Assembly (NCBI RefSeq): GCF_003576645.1
Contig: NC_044916.1
Coordinates: 4,480,145-4,544,144 of the forward strand
Length of the DNA stretch: 64,000 bases
Direction: 5' to 3'
From: Ipomoea triloba
Taxonomy: Eukaryota > Streptophyta > Magnoliopsida > Solanales > Convolvulaceae
Part shown: piece after piece, positions 37,662 to 48,422 of the stretch
Layout: every line of letters starts with the position of its first letter
How positions within the stretch are numbered: the stretch's first letter is position 1
Translations under genes and position numbers: made by a program
Notes under the pieces: generated by a model
What the model was told of the DNA's origin: nothing
Database searches by the model: none
What the model saw: only the letters and a program-made list of their open reading frames with translations

Positions 37662-37711
<50 letters not shown>

Positions 37712-37735
37712 TATTATTATTATTATTATTATTAT
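37517..37735. repeat. (ATT)n and (AAT)n/(ATT)n microsatellites
   Basis: ATT units at about 37517-37544. At about 37667-37735 AAT units switch directly to ATT units, giving a perfect inverted repeat able to form a hairpin. Confidence 0.9.
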
Positions 37736-37859
37736 GTTGAAAAAAATTGTGCTAAAATTTCACCCAAAATTTTTAGAATTGGCGCCATTCTCAATTCAAT
37801 CCCAAAATTTCGCTAATATCTCCCTCCGTAGCTCTCCAAAATTTGCCTTATTAAAAAAA

Positions 37860-38262
37860 TAATACTCCTTAGAACAAAACCCTACTTCCCCCCAGATCTC
37901 AGATCCGCTCCTCTCACTGTCTCACTCTCCGTCTCTCCCTTCTCACCCTCTCACTCAGATGACGCCAGCCTCCACCACGAACCGCCGCCACCGCCACCTC
38001 TGATTGCTTCGTCGTTTCTTCCGATTTGACGCCACCGTCGACGCTGCGCTGCCACAGCCTCCCCTGCGAAGACGCCGACGCTGCCACCACCTCTGCCCCA
38101 GCCCTCACCGTTGACAGTCCCACTGCCTCGCCACTCGCCAGTCCACTACGGCGCTGCGCCGCTGCCTGTCCACCGCCTCCCACCGCATCGCCTCCGCCTG
38201 TCCGCCTCGGCCCTCGCCAGTCGCCTCGAGCCCTCGACACCAGCTGCCGCCCATCAGGTTTG
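37860..38262 (+). other. GC-rich CT-rich segment inside the CACTA element (possible captured 5' exon)
   Basis: A sharply GC-rich block (CCGCC and CTCTCC words) in AT-rich surroundings, ending CATCAGGTTTGGT where a GT donor is possible. It resembles the 5' UTR or first exon of a plant gene. The Pro/Ala/Ser-rich frame here has no recognisable domain, so I do not call it a gene. Confidence 0.35.
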
Positions 38263-38590
38263 GTCTTCTACTCTTCTTCTTTGACTCTTCCCTTACTAAT
38301 TAACATCAACTGTCTTGAACTATAAATGTTAATTTCAATAATTTATTCACCTAATTTCCTAACTTTTGGTTTGCCCTAATTTCTCTAGTTTCGTTTTTGC
38401 ATTAATTCCCCTAATTTTGAAGATAGTTTTTGCCCTAATTGTCCCAATTTTGTTTTTTTTTTTCGTTTGTTTTTTTTGAAGTTTTTAGTTGCTGCCATAG
38501 TGCCCACTGCCTAATTCATCAATTTCTAATTTGTTATTAGTTAAATACTAATTGCTTATTTAGTTAATCTGTTAATGTGTTTACTTTGCT

Positions 38591-38651
38591 TAAATATTGT
38601 TGAGCAGACACTTTGGAAAGCTGTGCCACATTATCTACAACGTGTTAGCAA
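38591..38651 (+). pseudogene. Captured fragment of bacterial-type PEP carboxylase
   Basis: The plus strand encodes LNIVEQTLWKAVPHYL followed by QRVSNALK. This is characteristic of plant bacterial-type phosphoenolpyruvate carboxylase (PPC4-like); plant-type enzymes read differently at this site. The match starts without a splice acceptor and ends after about 22 residues, where the frame runs to a stop. It is therefore an exon fragment carried by the CACTA element, not a gene. Identification rests on remembered family sequence. Confidence 0.7.
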
Positions 38652-39466
38652 TGCTCTGAAGAATGCTTCTTTTCAGCTGATATTTTGGATACTGTGATTG
38701 AAATTTTAAGGTATTGTATGATATGCCCTTTTAACATTTCAGCATACTGGAAGAAGTCTTCGATTGACATGCACACCGATTGCTAATTCACTGCTTACTG
38801 AATGCTGATTCACATTAACATATTACTGATTAATGTTGATTAATTGATACAATTGATATAATGTTGATTCATTGATTATGCTTTAGTGCTTATGTTTATG
38901 TTGATTTGCTAATTAGTAAGTTAGTTATCATTTGTCAAGAAGCAATTGGAGTCATTCTGCAGCATTCTAATGCTCGTGTTTATATAATGTCATTGTAAGT
39001 TCTAAATTGGTTTCTCTTAATTCTTCCATCTCTGCCTACATACTTTATTGAAGTGTAAGCATTTATGTGTGTGTGTTTAGACACCTTGAATGGTCTCAAC
39101 TCTATCACATCTGCTACTTGCATATGACTAAGCAGTTTGTCCATTTTATCAATTTCGCTTAGTTACAACTTTAAACTTTAAATAAAGGAATAAATAGCTT
39201 GAATTGGTTATATTATTGTATGTGTATATATTTGTTCCCTCTTTGTATGTGGGTAGTCAAATGTATTTTGATATTTAATGAATTGTTGGTTGTGTATTAT
39301 TATGATGAAGGAAAACTAGAATGCTATCACAAGGAGGTAAGGATGTTTTAATAAAATCTGTTTTACAATCATTTTTTTGCATTATTGTTCTTTCTTGTTT
39401 TTGATTCTTTGTGTGTAAGATAGTGATCGAAAGAGAAGCATTCTTGGTGATCCTCCACCTTCACCA

Positions 39467-39547
39467 ATGGCAATGGCAGAGATTGCTCACCCTCCTATGG
39501 AGCAACTCCAGGACCTCGAGTATTGCATAGACTCCAACCCTCCATGG
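39467..39547 (+). pseudogene. Captured first exon of a nucleobase-ascorbate transporter (NAT)
   Basis: Encodes MAMAEIAHPPMEQLQDLEYC and IDSNPPW, the N-terminus typical of plant NAT/NCS2 transporters just before the first membrane segment. After TGG the sequence continues into CGTACTTTCCCC, compatible with the first-intron donor. None of the 12 or so membrane segments is present. It sits inside the CACTA element downstream of other gene-like pieces. Confidence 0.8.
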
Positions 39548-39895
39548 CGTACTTTCCCCTCTCTCTCTCGGTATGTATATATATGTATATGTGTCCCATT
39601 TCTTTCACTGTGTATATGTGCGTGTATAGGGTATGCGCTTGTTGTGTATGTAGAATGGTTTGATTGTGAAGGGACAACATTGTTTGCCATTTGTGGGTAT
39701 CGAAATGTACTAGGTAACTCTGTGTGGTCTACCCTTGTTTAGCGGTTTCAGTTGATGTCAATACTAGCTCTTTGGTCATTTAGCTTATTGACATTCTTAT
39801 TGACATTCTCTTTTGTTGTTCAAAATGTTGTCAGATTTTTTTTCCCATGATTTGGTTCTTGTTACATTGCACTCGGTTCTGCTGTGTGTCATGAT

Positions 39896-40005
39896 GAATT
39901 TTAGCAAAATGGGCATCTGTTAACAGGAAAGCCACTGCTGGTTTGGGTGCTGTTGCTAAATTGATGACAATGGCTGACACTTGGAAAGATTCAATTTTTC
40001 TATGA
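39896..40005 (+). pseudogene. Possible third captured exon, source unknown
   Basis: After a TTTTAG acceptor-like sequence an open frame reads KWASVNRKATAGLGAVAKLM then TMADTWKDSIF to a stop. It has ordinary protein composition unlike the surroundings, but I do not recognise the family. Confidence 0.3.
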
Positions 40006-40673
40006 GCATTTTTTTTTTTAGTTTTTCCTTTTTGGGGATGAATGTATTGTATTGTTTCTTGACTTTTAAAATTCACCATCAAACTTTTGAATGGTTTAGA
40101 ATGAGTTATCCAGAATGTATAAGAAGTTTATTGTATATTCATGAATGAATTCTCATCATGGAAATGAAATGTGTCTGTCTTTCAACAATTATCTTACCAA
40201 CTTGCAACAAAATATATATATATATATATTCATTTCACTACAGAGGGATTCTCTGTAGTGGAATGATTTTTTTTAAATTTTTTGCCTCCAGTTTTCCGAC
40301 CACCACGGTGGTCGGAAATTCCGATTAACGGTGGTCGCAAGTGCCGGACTCGCCTGGTCGCTCTCTTGGTCGTTTTATTCCGACCACTTTTAAAAGTGGT
40401 CGGAAATTCCGATCACAGCCTCCCGTGCTCGAAATTTGCGACGAGGGTTCTTCGGACACCCAAATTGGTTGGAAAAGTGGTCGGAACAGGCATTTCCGAC
40501 CTAATTAAGGCTTTGTGGTGGTCGGAAATATGACGATTTCCAGCAGTGTGTAATTAATGACGAGGATTCAGTAATTTTTGAATATCACATGTAATCTTTT
40601 CAACTATTAATTAACAAGTCTAATTAATTCTTACATTATGAATATATAACCTAAATCCTAAAAGGAAAAAAAA

Positions 40674-41240
40674 AAAAACAATTTTAGTCTCTCAATTATT
40701 CATTGTTAGTGATTTTAGTTCCTAACTTTTTACCATGACAATATACACACCTCTAACTCTTCAAAAAAGTTGTATTTTTAACCTCGTAGAGCAACAAAAT
40801 TATTAAACTCTATTAAAACTTTACTTAATGCATGTATATTATTTTGTTTTTTTAATTTATAACATTGTCCATTTTGGTTATTTCATCTGGAAAATAAAGA
40901 TTTGGCAACATTATTTGATAAATTTTGCCTTTTCAATTGTGACACGTTGTCCCTATTTTTCATACATGACCCTATTAAAATCATGCTTTTTATTTTACAA
41001 ATGAAATATCGAGACTAAACATGATTATAATTATTAAAGAAAAAACATTAAAAGCACTAAAATACCCGTGTACTCAGTAAAGTTTTAATAGAGTTTAATA
41101 GTTTTGTTGCTCCTCCAAGGGTTAAAACTCTAACTTTTTTGAAGAGTTAGGGGTGTATATTACAACATAAAAAGTTAGGGACTAAAGCCGCTAGCAAGGG
41201 ACATTTGAAGGACTAAAATTACATTTTGTCCATCCTAAAA
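40674..41240. mobile_element. Foldback element with long arms
   Basis: The left arm (ATTTTAGTCTCTCAATTATT; CCTAACTTTTTACCATG; TCTAACTCTTCAAAAAAGTT; TTATTAAACTCTATTAAAAC) is repeated in reverse complement in the right arm ending AAGGACTAAAATTACATTTTG. It is non-coding and directly downstream of the CACTA element. Confidence 0.65.
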
Positions 41241-41514
41241 AATGCTTTAATTTCTTCTTCATCCAAAATTGACTGAATCATCCACAAAGATCATCTCTAA
41301 CATATAGTAAGAACTTATTGAGGCTAAAATAAACTCCAACTTGTAAGTTTTAATCTTTTAATTTGTAAGTTATGGCTTTCGTTCATAGCATTTACATTTT
41401 AATCTTCAAATTGCATTTAGACAAGAATGATTTAATATATGTGATTATGAATATGGAGAGTATAATGGCAATATCTGATTTCTTGGTCATTAAGGAGAGT
41501 AGTGAGAAGAAGCG

Positions 41515-41710
41515 ACAGTTTTGCCATTGAATCGGGTCCACTTTGCAAAGTGGATCCGGATCAAAACAATTGATATATTGAATGTTCACAATTTACCTAC
41601 TAATGAATTGTGAACATTCAGTAGGTAAATTGTGAATATTTAGTATATAAAATTGTGAACATTCAATATGTAAATTGTAAACATTTAGTATATAAATTGT
41701 ATAGAATAAT
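41515..41710. repeat. Partial copy of the TTATATCGTGGACC family (internal word array)
   Basis: GGGTCCACTTTGCAAAGTGGATCC is followed by repeats of ATTGTGAACATTCAGTA and TATAAATTGT, the same plan as the family member at 44817. Only one end is recognisable. Confidence 0.4.
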
Positions 41711-41802
41711 TTTTCAAAAACGAAGAGAAAGGAACAAAAATGCATATTGCTAATATTTTGTTAATACATACTTTCTCAAACTACTAAAAGCAAAGACCCA
41801 AT

Positions 41803-41905
41803 ATCCCTATTAGGATTCAAACTTGTGACCTCTCACTTAAGCTACAATACCTTTATTAGGATTCAAACTTGTGACCTCTCACTTAAGCTACAGCTATGCT
41901 GTTTG
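41803..41905 (-). repeat. Tandem duplicate of a tRNA-like SINE segment
   Basis: TATTAGGATTCAAACTTGTGACCTCTCACTTAAGCTACA occurs twice in a row with a spacing of about 52 bp. In reverse it reads AAGTTTGAATCC, a B-box-like word, preceded by a plausible A-box region. Confidence 0.45.
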
Positions 41906-42185
41906 ATCACAAAATTTTTGACTTTAACCTTCTCGTAAAAAACATTGTAAATATATTTTAGATTATTAATATTAACCTGATTTTAATTTGGGTCTAAAAC
42001 AAGTGCAATAGGCCAACTGGCCTAGTATTTTCATTTTCACTTTATTGGGCCTTGCACCTAAACCCAAAAGCTGCAAACAGAATCTTTGTTATTCATCCCA
42101 TCAACGGATTATCCAATAGAATCTATCAATCAACATCAAAGACAAAACTGTTACCTGAATGTTTGGAAAGTGGAGCGTGCCCATT

Positions 42186-42792
42186 TAGGGATAGCAATTT
42201 CAATCCGACCCGTGGATATCCACCCGAATCCGCCCTGCATGGATCGGGTTTTTTGGGGTGATAGTGGGTGGTGGATCGGGGGTGGGTCTTAAAAAAGTAA
42301 ACCCGCAGTGAGTCGGATTGGATTCGAGTTTTATGTACAAAACCCGCCTAAAACCCCACCCGACCCACCATGTTTGTGCATGTATATATATAATAGTAAA
42401 ATAAGTACTAGTACGTAGTTTATTATAAAAGTTTTTAAACTTTAGATAACATTTGACTATTTTTATATTTAAATTACTATGTTTATTTTTAAAAATTAAC
42501 AATTTAGTTATTATATTTGGATACTCTTATTATTTTTTGTTTTAATATAACTAATGTATTTTCTGATTTTATTAAGTGTAAGTAATTTAAATATTATTTT
42601 TGAAAAAAAAATTAATAATATGATAAGTGGTGGGTACCCGTAGTGGGCACCCGCACCCGGTGGAGTGGGGGTGAGTTTTGAAAAAGTCCACCCGATGCGG
42701 GTTGGAGGTGGGGGTGGGTGGAGAAAATATAAGGTGGGTCGGGTGATGGATGTAGCCCTCCCCGACCCACACTCGACCCATTGCCATCCCTA
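42186..42792. mobile_element. hAT-type MITE with 8 bp target duplication TGCCCATT
   Basis: The ends TAGGGATAGCAAT and TAGGGATGGCAAT are inverted. TGCCCATT lies exactly outside both (42178-42185 and 42793-42800). Eight-base duplications define hAT elements. Inside both ends are GGGTCGG/CCGACCC words. It is 607 bp and non-coding. Confidence 0.85.
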
Positions 42793-42800
42793 TGCCCATT

Positions 42801-44334
42801 GTTATATAATGGATCAGGCCGGTTCATATTGTATTGTGAATCTTAATTTAAAAATTATGTGTTTATAGTTAATACATTTTGTTTTGGTCTAAACATGATG
42901 TCAATTTTTATTGATGAGGTGTTGGTCCAACAAGAATAATTGAAATCTATTGGGCCAAAAAAAGAAAGAAATATGTGCAAAATTAAAAAAAGAGGTGTTC
43001 CCAAGGGTATTAAACCCACAACCTCTCACTTAACAACACAAGCACCAACCACCCAAAATACTCAGATCTCTTGTGTATTAGAGAGCATGAATCAAAGTTG
43101 TGGGGGGATACGTGTAAGATTGAAGACTAGCCGATGTTATACATTTGTCAATCATTCGGAAGGTCTTCAACACTATATAAAGATCACTCCTTAGTTTGGT
43201 GGTTTTTTATCTTAATTCCTAATCCATACGTACACCTATTTTTTTTTATATGTGGTGAAACTATATTTTCCAACTTTTTTATATGTGGTGAAACTATATT
43301 TTTCAGTTTAAAAAATAAATTATGAATTAGCTCAAAATATAAATATTACAGAGTACATAACAATAATTTAAGAAATAAGAGAAACTATTATTGCAAAATA
43401 CATAACCGTATAACAAGTCCTTATAAGAAATACATGTCTATACTGTTACTACTATATATGACCCTACAAATTACAATTCAACATTATTTACACAAGAATA
43501 TGAACGCTCGTAACTCCTCTCGCTCTTAGCTTATTCCATTGTAGAGCATGACAATATCCACTTTCATACATCTTGTGCCAACCCACATTATACTCTTTGT
43601 CTAAATCCATCGATACCCAATTAACTATGTTCTAGCTCAATGGCACCCTTAACCCAGTGTTTTAAGAAATTGTTCTAGGACAATGATATGATGGATGGAC
43701 AACTATATTTAAAAGTCTCTTTTAATATTAGGGTGGAGTTCGAACTCCACCTCAAACAATCGGTGTGGAGATAAATTCTACTAATTTAATCTAAGATTAA
43801 GATTAAAAATTTTATACGCTTAATTCATAAAGTCTATAATATAATCTTAAGAAATTATGAAACTTGGGAATTACAACTTATTAGTTTACAGTTATGATTT
43901 ATGAATTATGAGCACTTGAACTTGTAATTGACTTACTTATTTATTCTCAATTTTTTTCATTGTGTAGGAGGATTCTGGACAAGAGGAGATTATGTTCAAG
44001 TCGTGACTTGTTTCATTTTATGTTTGAATACTATTATATTTACATTGTTGTTATTATGTTTGTATTGTGGACTGATGCTTTTGTTGTTGTTAAACTTGTG
44101 TAGTTGTGTTGGACTTTTGTATTATGGACTTGTGAACTTGTGGACTTGTGGTACGGTTGTTAAACTTGTATTGTTGAATTTTGTATTACGAACTTTTGCT
44201 TATTAAACTTGTGTTGTTGGATATTGTTTTATGAAATATGAATTTATGGTTTTGTCATTCATTATGAAATATGAACTTAGGTATTTTTTTGTAAATTGTT
44301 TACAGGTGTACTTTAAAAGGCTTAAAAATGTAGG
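42801..44334. other. Intergenic region, no gene seen
   Basis: AT-rich sequence with a TTGT-rich stretch (about 43960-44230), which gives a hydrophobic-looking but low-complexity frame, and a duplicated TTTTATATGTGGTGAAACTATATTTT word near 43230-43300. No recognisable gene. Confidence 0.55.
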
Positions 44335-44740
44335 AAGTTAATTCTATTTTTGGTCTTAGATTTATAGGTGACAGTCCACTTTTAGTCTTTTTTTTATCAG
44401 AATATCCACTGTTGGTCCTAGTATTATTGTGACATGACCATTTTTTGCTCTCTATCAACAAAATTAAACAGTTTAAATGTCGTTAAATATAAGTGCATTT
44501 CAATCTTTAATTATGGATTTTTTTCAAAAAAATAAACATAAAAAATATAGTGGGTCAACCTACTTTGTATAAAAAAAATCTAAATGTCCTTGTATTTAAC
44601 AATATTTTAACGATTTTGTTGATGGAGGACAAAAACTGGTCATGTCACAATAATATTAGGATCAAAAGTGGATGTTCTAATAAAAAGGACTAAAAGTAGA
44701 ATGCCACTTATAAATCTAGGACAAAAATGAAATTAACTCA
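44335..44740. mobile_element. Foldback element with long arms
   Basis: The left arm carries AAGTTAATTCTATTTTTGGT, GACAGTCCACTTTTAGTC and TATTATTGTGACATGACC. The right arm carries their reverse complements and ends GACAAAAATGAAATTAACT. It is non-coding. Confidence 0.7.
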
Positions 44741-44816
44741 AATGTAGTCCTTAAATAGGCTCAAAGCATATTTAGGGCCCATTTTGAAGTCTTTTTAAAG
44801 GTCCATATGTGGCAAA

Positions 44817-45330
44817 TTATGCTGTGGACCCAGGTCCACCTTGCAAGGTGGACCTGGGTCCAAAACTACGTCGTTTTTTATTTTTTATTTTTTAATTAGT
44901 AAACATATTGCTGAATATAGCGTTGTCTAAAAATGTGTGAATGTAGAGGTTTCAAAGTGTGAATGTAGAGTATAGAAATCGTGAATGTAGATTTATGATT
45001 GTGTGAATGTAGAGTTGCCCAGAAATGTGTGAATGTGGATGTTTCAAATTGTGAATATGGAGTATAGAAATCGTGAATGTAGAGTTATGCATGTGTGAAT
45101 CTGTAATAAAGTTAAGAAGTTCTAGCAACTTGTAGCCTTGTAATGTGTGAATGTGGAGTTTACAAATTGTGAATGTAGAGTATAGTGTATGTGAATGTAG
45201 AGTATAGTTACTAAACATATAATCCTATAATGTGTGAATGTGAAGTTTACAAATTGTGAATGTAGAGTATAGTGTATGTGAATGTAGACCCAGGTCTACC
45301 TTGCCAGGTGGACCTGGGTCCACGGCATAA
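44817..45330. mobile_element. Inverted-end element (TTATATCGTGGACC family) with GTGAATGTAGAG array
   Basis: The left end TTATGCTGTGGACCCAGGTC and the right end GACCTGGGTCCACGGCATAA are inverted. Just inside each is the palindrome CCAGGTCCACCTTGCAAGGT or its variant. The interior is a degenerate array of GTGAATGTAGAGTATAGAAA words. The outer flank GGCAAA on the left recurs in other copies. Confidence 0.7.
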
Positions 45331-45455
45331 CAACCCTCTATATGTTAAATAGGCTTTTAAAAGGTTTCAGGTCAGACCAGGTCAACCGTAGCCTCAAGTA
45401 TGGGTCTAAAAAAGCCTACATAAAGGCTCAAACCCAAACTCAGACTCATGGCAAA

Positions 45456-45736
45456 TTATATCGTGGATCAGGCACTGTGGACCCTGATCCAATACACAGA
45501 ATTTGACTTTATAATACATAGAATTCATATTCATAATACACAAACACATAAACACGATATAATGAACATGAATTCTGTGTATTATGTTAAGTGTTTATGT
45601 ATTATCAGCTATATAATATACATAATTCATGTTCATAATGCACATAATTCATGTTCATTATATTGTGTTTATGTATATGTGTATTATTAATATGAATTAT
45701 TTGCATTATGAACATAAATTATGGTCCACGATATAA
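45456..45736. mobile_element. Inverted-end element (TTATATCGTGGACC family) with CATAATTCATGTT words
   Basis: The left end TTATATCGTGGATCAGGCAC and the right end GGTCCACGATATAA are inverted. The interior repeats ATACACATAATTCATGTTCA-like words in both orientations. The left outer flank is GGCAAA and the right outer flank is CAATTG. Confidence 0.7.
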
Positions 45737-45927
45737 CAATTGCAGGCTCAGACTTTAAAGTTCTATAGTAGGCTCATGTCTGCAGCAAACTTAGGGTAAA
45801 AAGCAGAAATTAAAGAGGGAGAAGAGAAATTTAGGGTTGAAGAAGAGAAGAAGAAGATGGAGAGAAGAAGAAATTCGTTGATATATTTCAGCATAATCAT
45901 CCCAATACGTTTGGTAAGCTAAATACA

Positions 45928-46513
45928 AGGAAAGTGCAATAAAATTGCTTCCTGATTCTAGGAATCGCAACATAGAAGGGGATGGCAGGGAGTGTCCAAA
46001 ACGACGACGTCGGATTAGCATATCAACTGAATTAACTGCGGCTGGAAAACGACGTTGTTTGAGGTAATGTTTAAGGAAAGTGCAATAAAACTGCCTCCTG
46101 ATTCTAGGAATCGCAACAACAAAAGGGGTTGGCAGGGAGGGTCCAAAACGACGACGTCGGATTAGCATATCAACTAAATTAACTACGGCTGGAAAACGAC
46201 GTTGTTTGAGGTAATTTTTAAGGAAAGTGCAATAAAACTGCCTCTTGATTCTATGAATCGCAACAACAGAAGGGGTTGGCAGGGAGGGTCCAAAACGACG
46301 ACGTCGGATTAGTATATCAACTGAATTAACTGCGGCTGGAAAACGACGTTGTTTGAGGTAATGTTTAAAGAAAGTGCAATAAAACTGCCTCCTGATTCTA
46401 GGAATCGCAACAACAGAAGTGGTTGGTAGGGAGGGTCCAAAACGACGATGCCAGATTAGCATATCAACTGAATTAACTGCGGTTGGAAAACGACGTTGTT
46501 TGAGGTAATGTTG
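45928..46513. repeat. 147 bp tandem repeat, four copies
   Basis: GTCCAAAACGACG words lie at 45994, 46141, 46288 and 46435, exactly 147 bp apart. Copies differ by a few substitutions. Each contains AAAACGACGACGTCGG and AAACGACGTTGTTT. Because 147 is a multiple of three, a minus-strand frame (45791-46462) stays open through the array. I see no domain in it and treat it as a by-product. Confidence 0.95.
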
Positions 46514-46918
46514 ATAACGGTTTTAACCTCCTCCATCATACGGTGTCGTTTCATTTATGTTTAGCTTCCTTGCTATTTTCCCTTTCGTCTGCCTTCTTCT
46601 ACTAACCAAGCAACCTTCCATGGCCATTACAGTGTCTAATTTTCTAAAGCTCGATTCGACCTAGCCTATATCTATTCCAACTTGGAATTATCAAAACCAA
46701 AAAGGAAAAGAAATCCGAACCCATCAATACGTATTGGAGACTTAAAAAGTCAAAGCTGTAACCTTCTCAAAATTCGAACCTATCAATACATGAACATGAT
46801 GCATACATCAAACCGTTTGTCCTAATCGAAACCGCCAACCGAACTTGGAAAGTAAGAAGGCACGGCGTCGTTTCATATCTGAACTGGGAAAGTACGTACA
46901 CACGGCGTCGTTTCATGT

Positions 46919-46929
46919 CTATATAGAGC
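46919..46929 (+). promoter_or_regulatory. TATA region of the UBA2-like gene
   Basis: TCTATATAGAG, about 185 bp before the start codon. Two copies of CACGGCGTCGTTTCAT lie directly upstream (about 46861 and 46903). Confidence 0.55.
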
Positions 46930-47111
46930 GTTTCCAACTAGACTCCCTCTGTAACGCTATAAAATTCGCCCACTCCTTCCTATTAGGGGTTTATTCTCGT
47001 CTTCTTCTTATTCTTCTTCTCCTCTCTCTCTCTCTCTTAGGGTTTGCTTTCTCACTCTTCTAGGGTCTACACCGATTCTCACTATTCGGCAGTGCTGCGC
47101 TCAACTCCGCC

Positions 47112-48422
47112 ATGGATCTAACGAAGAAACGCAAGGCCGATGAGAATGGCGCCTCGTATCCCGCCCCAAACGACATTATGGGAGCCGGCGTCGCCGCCGG
47201 TGCTCCTCCGCCGCTCGGCATTCTCAGCCCCGATGACGCCGATAGAATCCTCGAACCCTTCTCCAAGGAACAGCTAATTTCAGTCTTGCGCAACGCTGTG
47301 CTAAGGCATCCGGATATTCTCGAGGCCGTCCGAGCCGTGGCCGATGCGGATACGACTCAGCGAAAGCTCTTTGTGCGCGGCCTCGGCTGGGAGACCACTA
47401 CGGAGAAGCTCCGTCAGGTGTTTTCCATATACGGGGAGCTTGACGAGGCTATCGTGATTACGGATAAGAACACGGGGAAATCGAAGGGGTATGGTTTTGT
47501 TACCTTTAAGCATATTGATGCGGCTATTATGGCACTTAAGGAACCGAATAAGAAAATTGATGGGCGTATTACGGTCACCCAGCTTGCGGCTGCGGGGAAT
47601 TCAGGTAATTCGCAATCTGCCGATGTTGCTCTTAGGAAAATATATGTGGGGAATGTTCCGTTTGAGATTTCGTCAGAGAGGCTCTTGAATTTCTTTTCTA
47701 CTTTCGGGGAAATTGAGGAAGGGCCATTAGGTTTCGATAAGCAGACTGGGAAGGCAAAAGGCTTTGCTTTTTTTGTCTACAAGACTGAGGAGGGGGCGAG
47801 AGGATCATTGGGTGAGCCGATCAAGATGATAGACGGGCATCAGGTGGTGTGTAAATTAGCAACTGATAACAAGAAAGGAAAGCAGCCGAATATGGGACCT
47901 CCTGGTGGCCCTGGAATGCCAAATTCAGGGCATTCTGGAATGCCTGGAGAGGATAGAATGGGTGTTGGCTCTATGCCAGGGTCCAACTATGGGATGCCTG
48001 GAACTGGGTTGGGGCCATATCCAGGTTTTTCAGGTGGCCCTGTTCCAGGAATGCAGCAGCCACAGCCACAGCCAGGAATGATGCATCAGAACCCAATGAA
48101 TTCAGGGATTGGTGGGCCTGCTGGACCAGCCTTTGGCAACCAAGGTCCGGGGTCTTTTGCTGGTGGTGCCAGTGGCTATCCTGGTAGTGGTGGATTTGTT
48201 GGGGGTGGTTCTGGGGATTTTGGTGGTGGTATGGGCAATGCTGCTGGGTCTAATATGTATAGGGTACCACCAAGCTCTGTTGGAATGCCTAGTTCAGGAG
48301 GTTACCCAGATGGTGGTAATTATGGTATGCCATCTGCATATCCCTCACAGCTACCCCAGCCTGGGGCAGGCTCTAGGGTTCCCCCTGGTGGTATGTATCA
48401 GGGTGTGCCACCCTACTATTGA
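47112..48422 (+). CDS. UBP1-associated protein 2-like (UBA2c-type) RNA-binding protein
   Basis: Nuclear hnRNP-like protein. UBA2 proteins associate with UBP1, bind U-rich 3' UTRs and stabilise or process mRNA, and are linked to stress and ABA responses. A single uninterrupted coding exon gives 436 residues. RRM1 spans about residues 84-158 (RNP2 LFVRGL 86-91, RNP1 KGYGFVTF 125-132). RRM2 spans about 175-250 (RNP2 IYVGNV 177-182, RNP1 KGFAFFVY 216-223). The region from residue 255 is rich in Gly, Pro, Met and Gln with GMPG and SGGYP repeats. The N-terminus ([13 protein letters not shown]) carries a basic patch that may act in nuclear import. The ATG has a good context (GCCATGG). A GTAACC donor lies within two bases of the stop codon, suggesting a 3' UTR intron. 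Confidence 0.95.
   Translation: MDLTKKRKADENGASYPAPNDIMGAGVAAGAPPPLGILSPDDADRILEPFSKEQLISVLRNAVLRHPDILEAVRAVADADTTQRKLFVRGLGWETTTEKLRQVFSIYGELDEAIVITDKNTGKSKGYGFVTFKHIDAAIMALKEPNKKIDGRITVTQLAAAGNSGNSQSADVALRKIYVGNVPFEISSERLLNFFSTFGEIEEGPLGFDKQTGKAKGFAFFVYKTEEGARGSLGEPIKMIDGHQVVCKLATDNKKGKQPNMGPPGGPGMPNSGHSGMPGEDRMGVGSMPGSNYGMPGTGLGPYPGFSGGPVPGMQQPQPQPGMMHQNPMNSGIGGPAGPAFGNQGPGSFAGGASGYPGSGGFVGGGSGDFGGGMGNAAGSNMYRVPPSSVGMPSSGGYPDGGNYGMPSAYPSQLPQPGAGSRVPPGGMYQGVPPYY

Larger units (their letters stand above)
34060..40548. mobile_element. CACTA-type transposon, 6.5 kb, TGT target duplication, gene-capturing
   Basis: The left end CACTGCTGGAAAT and the right end ATTTCCAGCAGTG are inverted copies. 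TGT flanks both (34057-34059 and 40549-40551), the three-base duplication expected of CACTA (En/Spm) elements. Both subterminal zones (34080-34410 and 40290-40530) are full of GGTCGGAAATTCCGACC words in both orientations, the expected transposase-binding-type arrays. No transposase was found, so it is non-autonomous. The interior carries pieces of host genes (38591-38651 and 39467-39547), a nested Helitron (35332-36357), a tandem repeat across an assembly gap, and AAT microsatellites. CACTA elements of morning glory (Tpn1 family) are known for capturing host genes. Whether this belongs to that family is untested. Confidence 0.85.

Noticed and set aside
38026..38325. Pro/Ala/Ser-rich frame, and its minus-strand counterpart at 37914-38240
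   Set aside because: No domain, biased composition from a GC-rich block, and location inside a CACTA element; kept only as possible captured leader sequence.
43928..44206. 92-codon hydrophobic Cys/Leu-rich frame
   Set aside because: Comes from TTGT/TTGTG-rich low-complexity DNA; no homology recognised.
45791..46462. 223-codon minus-strand frame with a 49-residue repeat
   Set aside because: Explained by a 147 bp tandem repeat whose length is a multiple of three; no recognisable domain and no promoter or start context.
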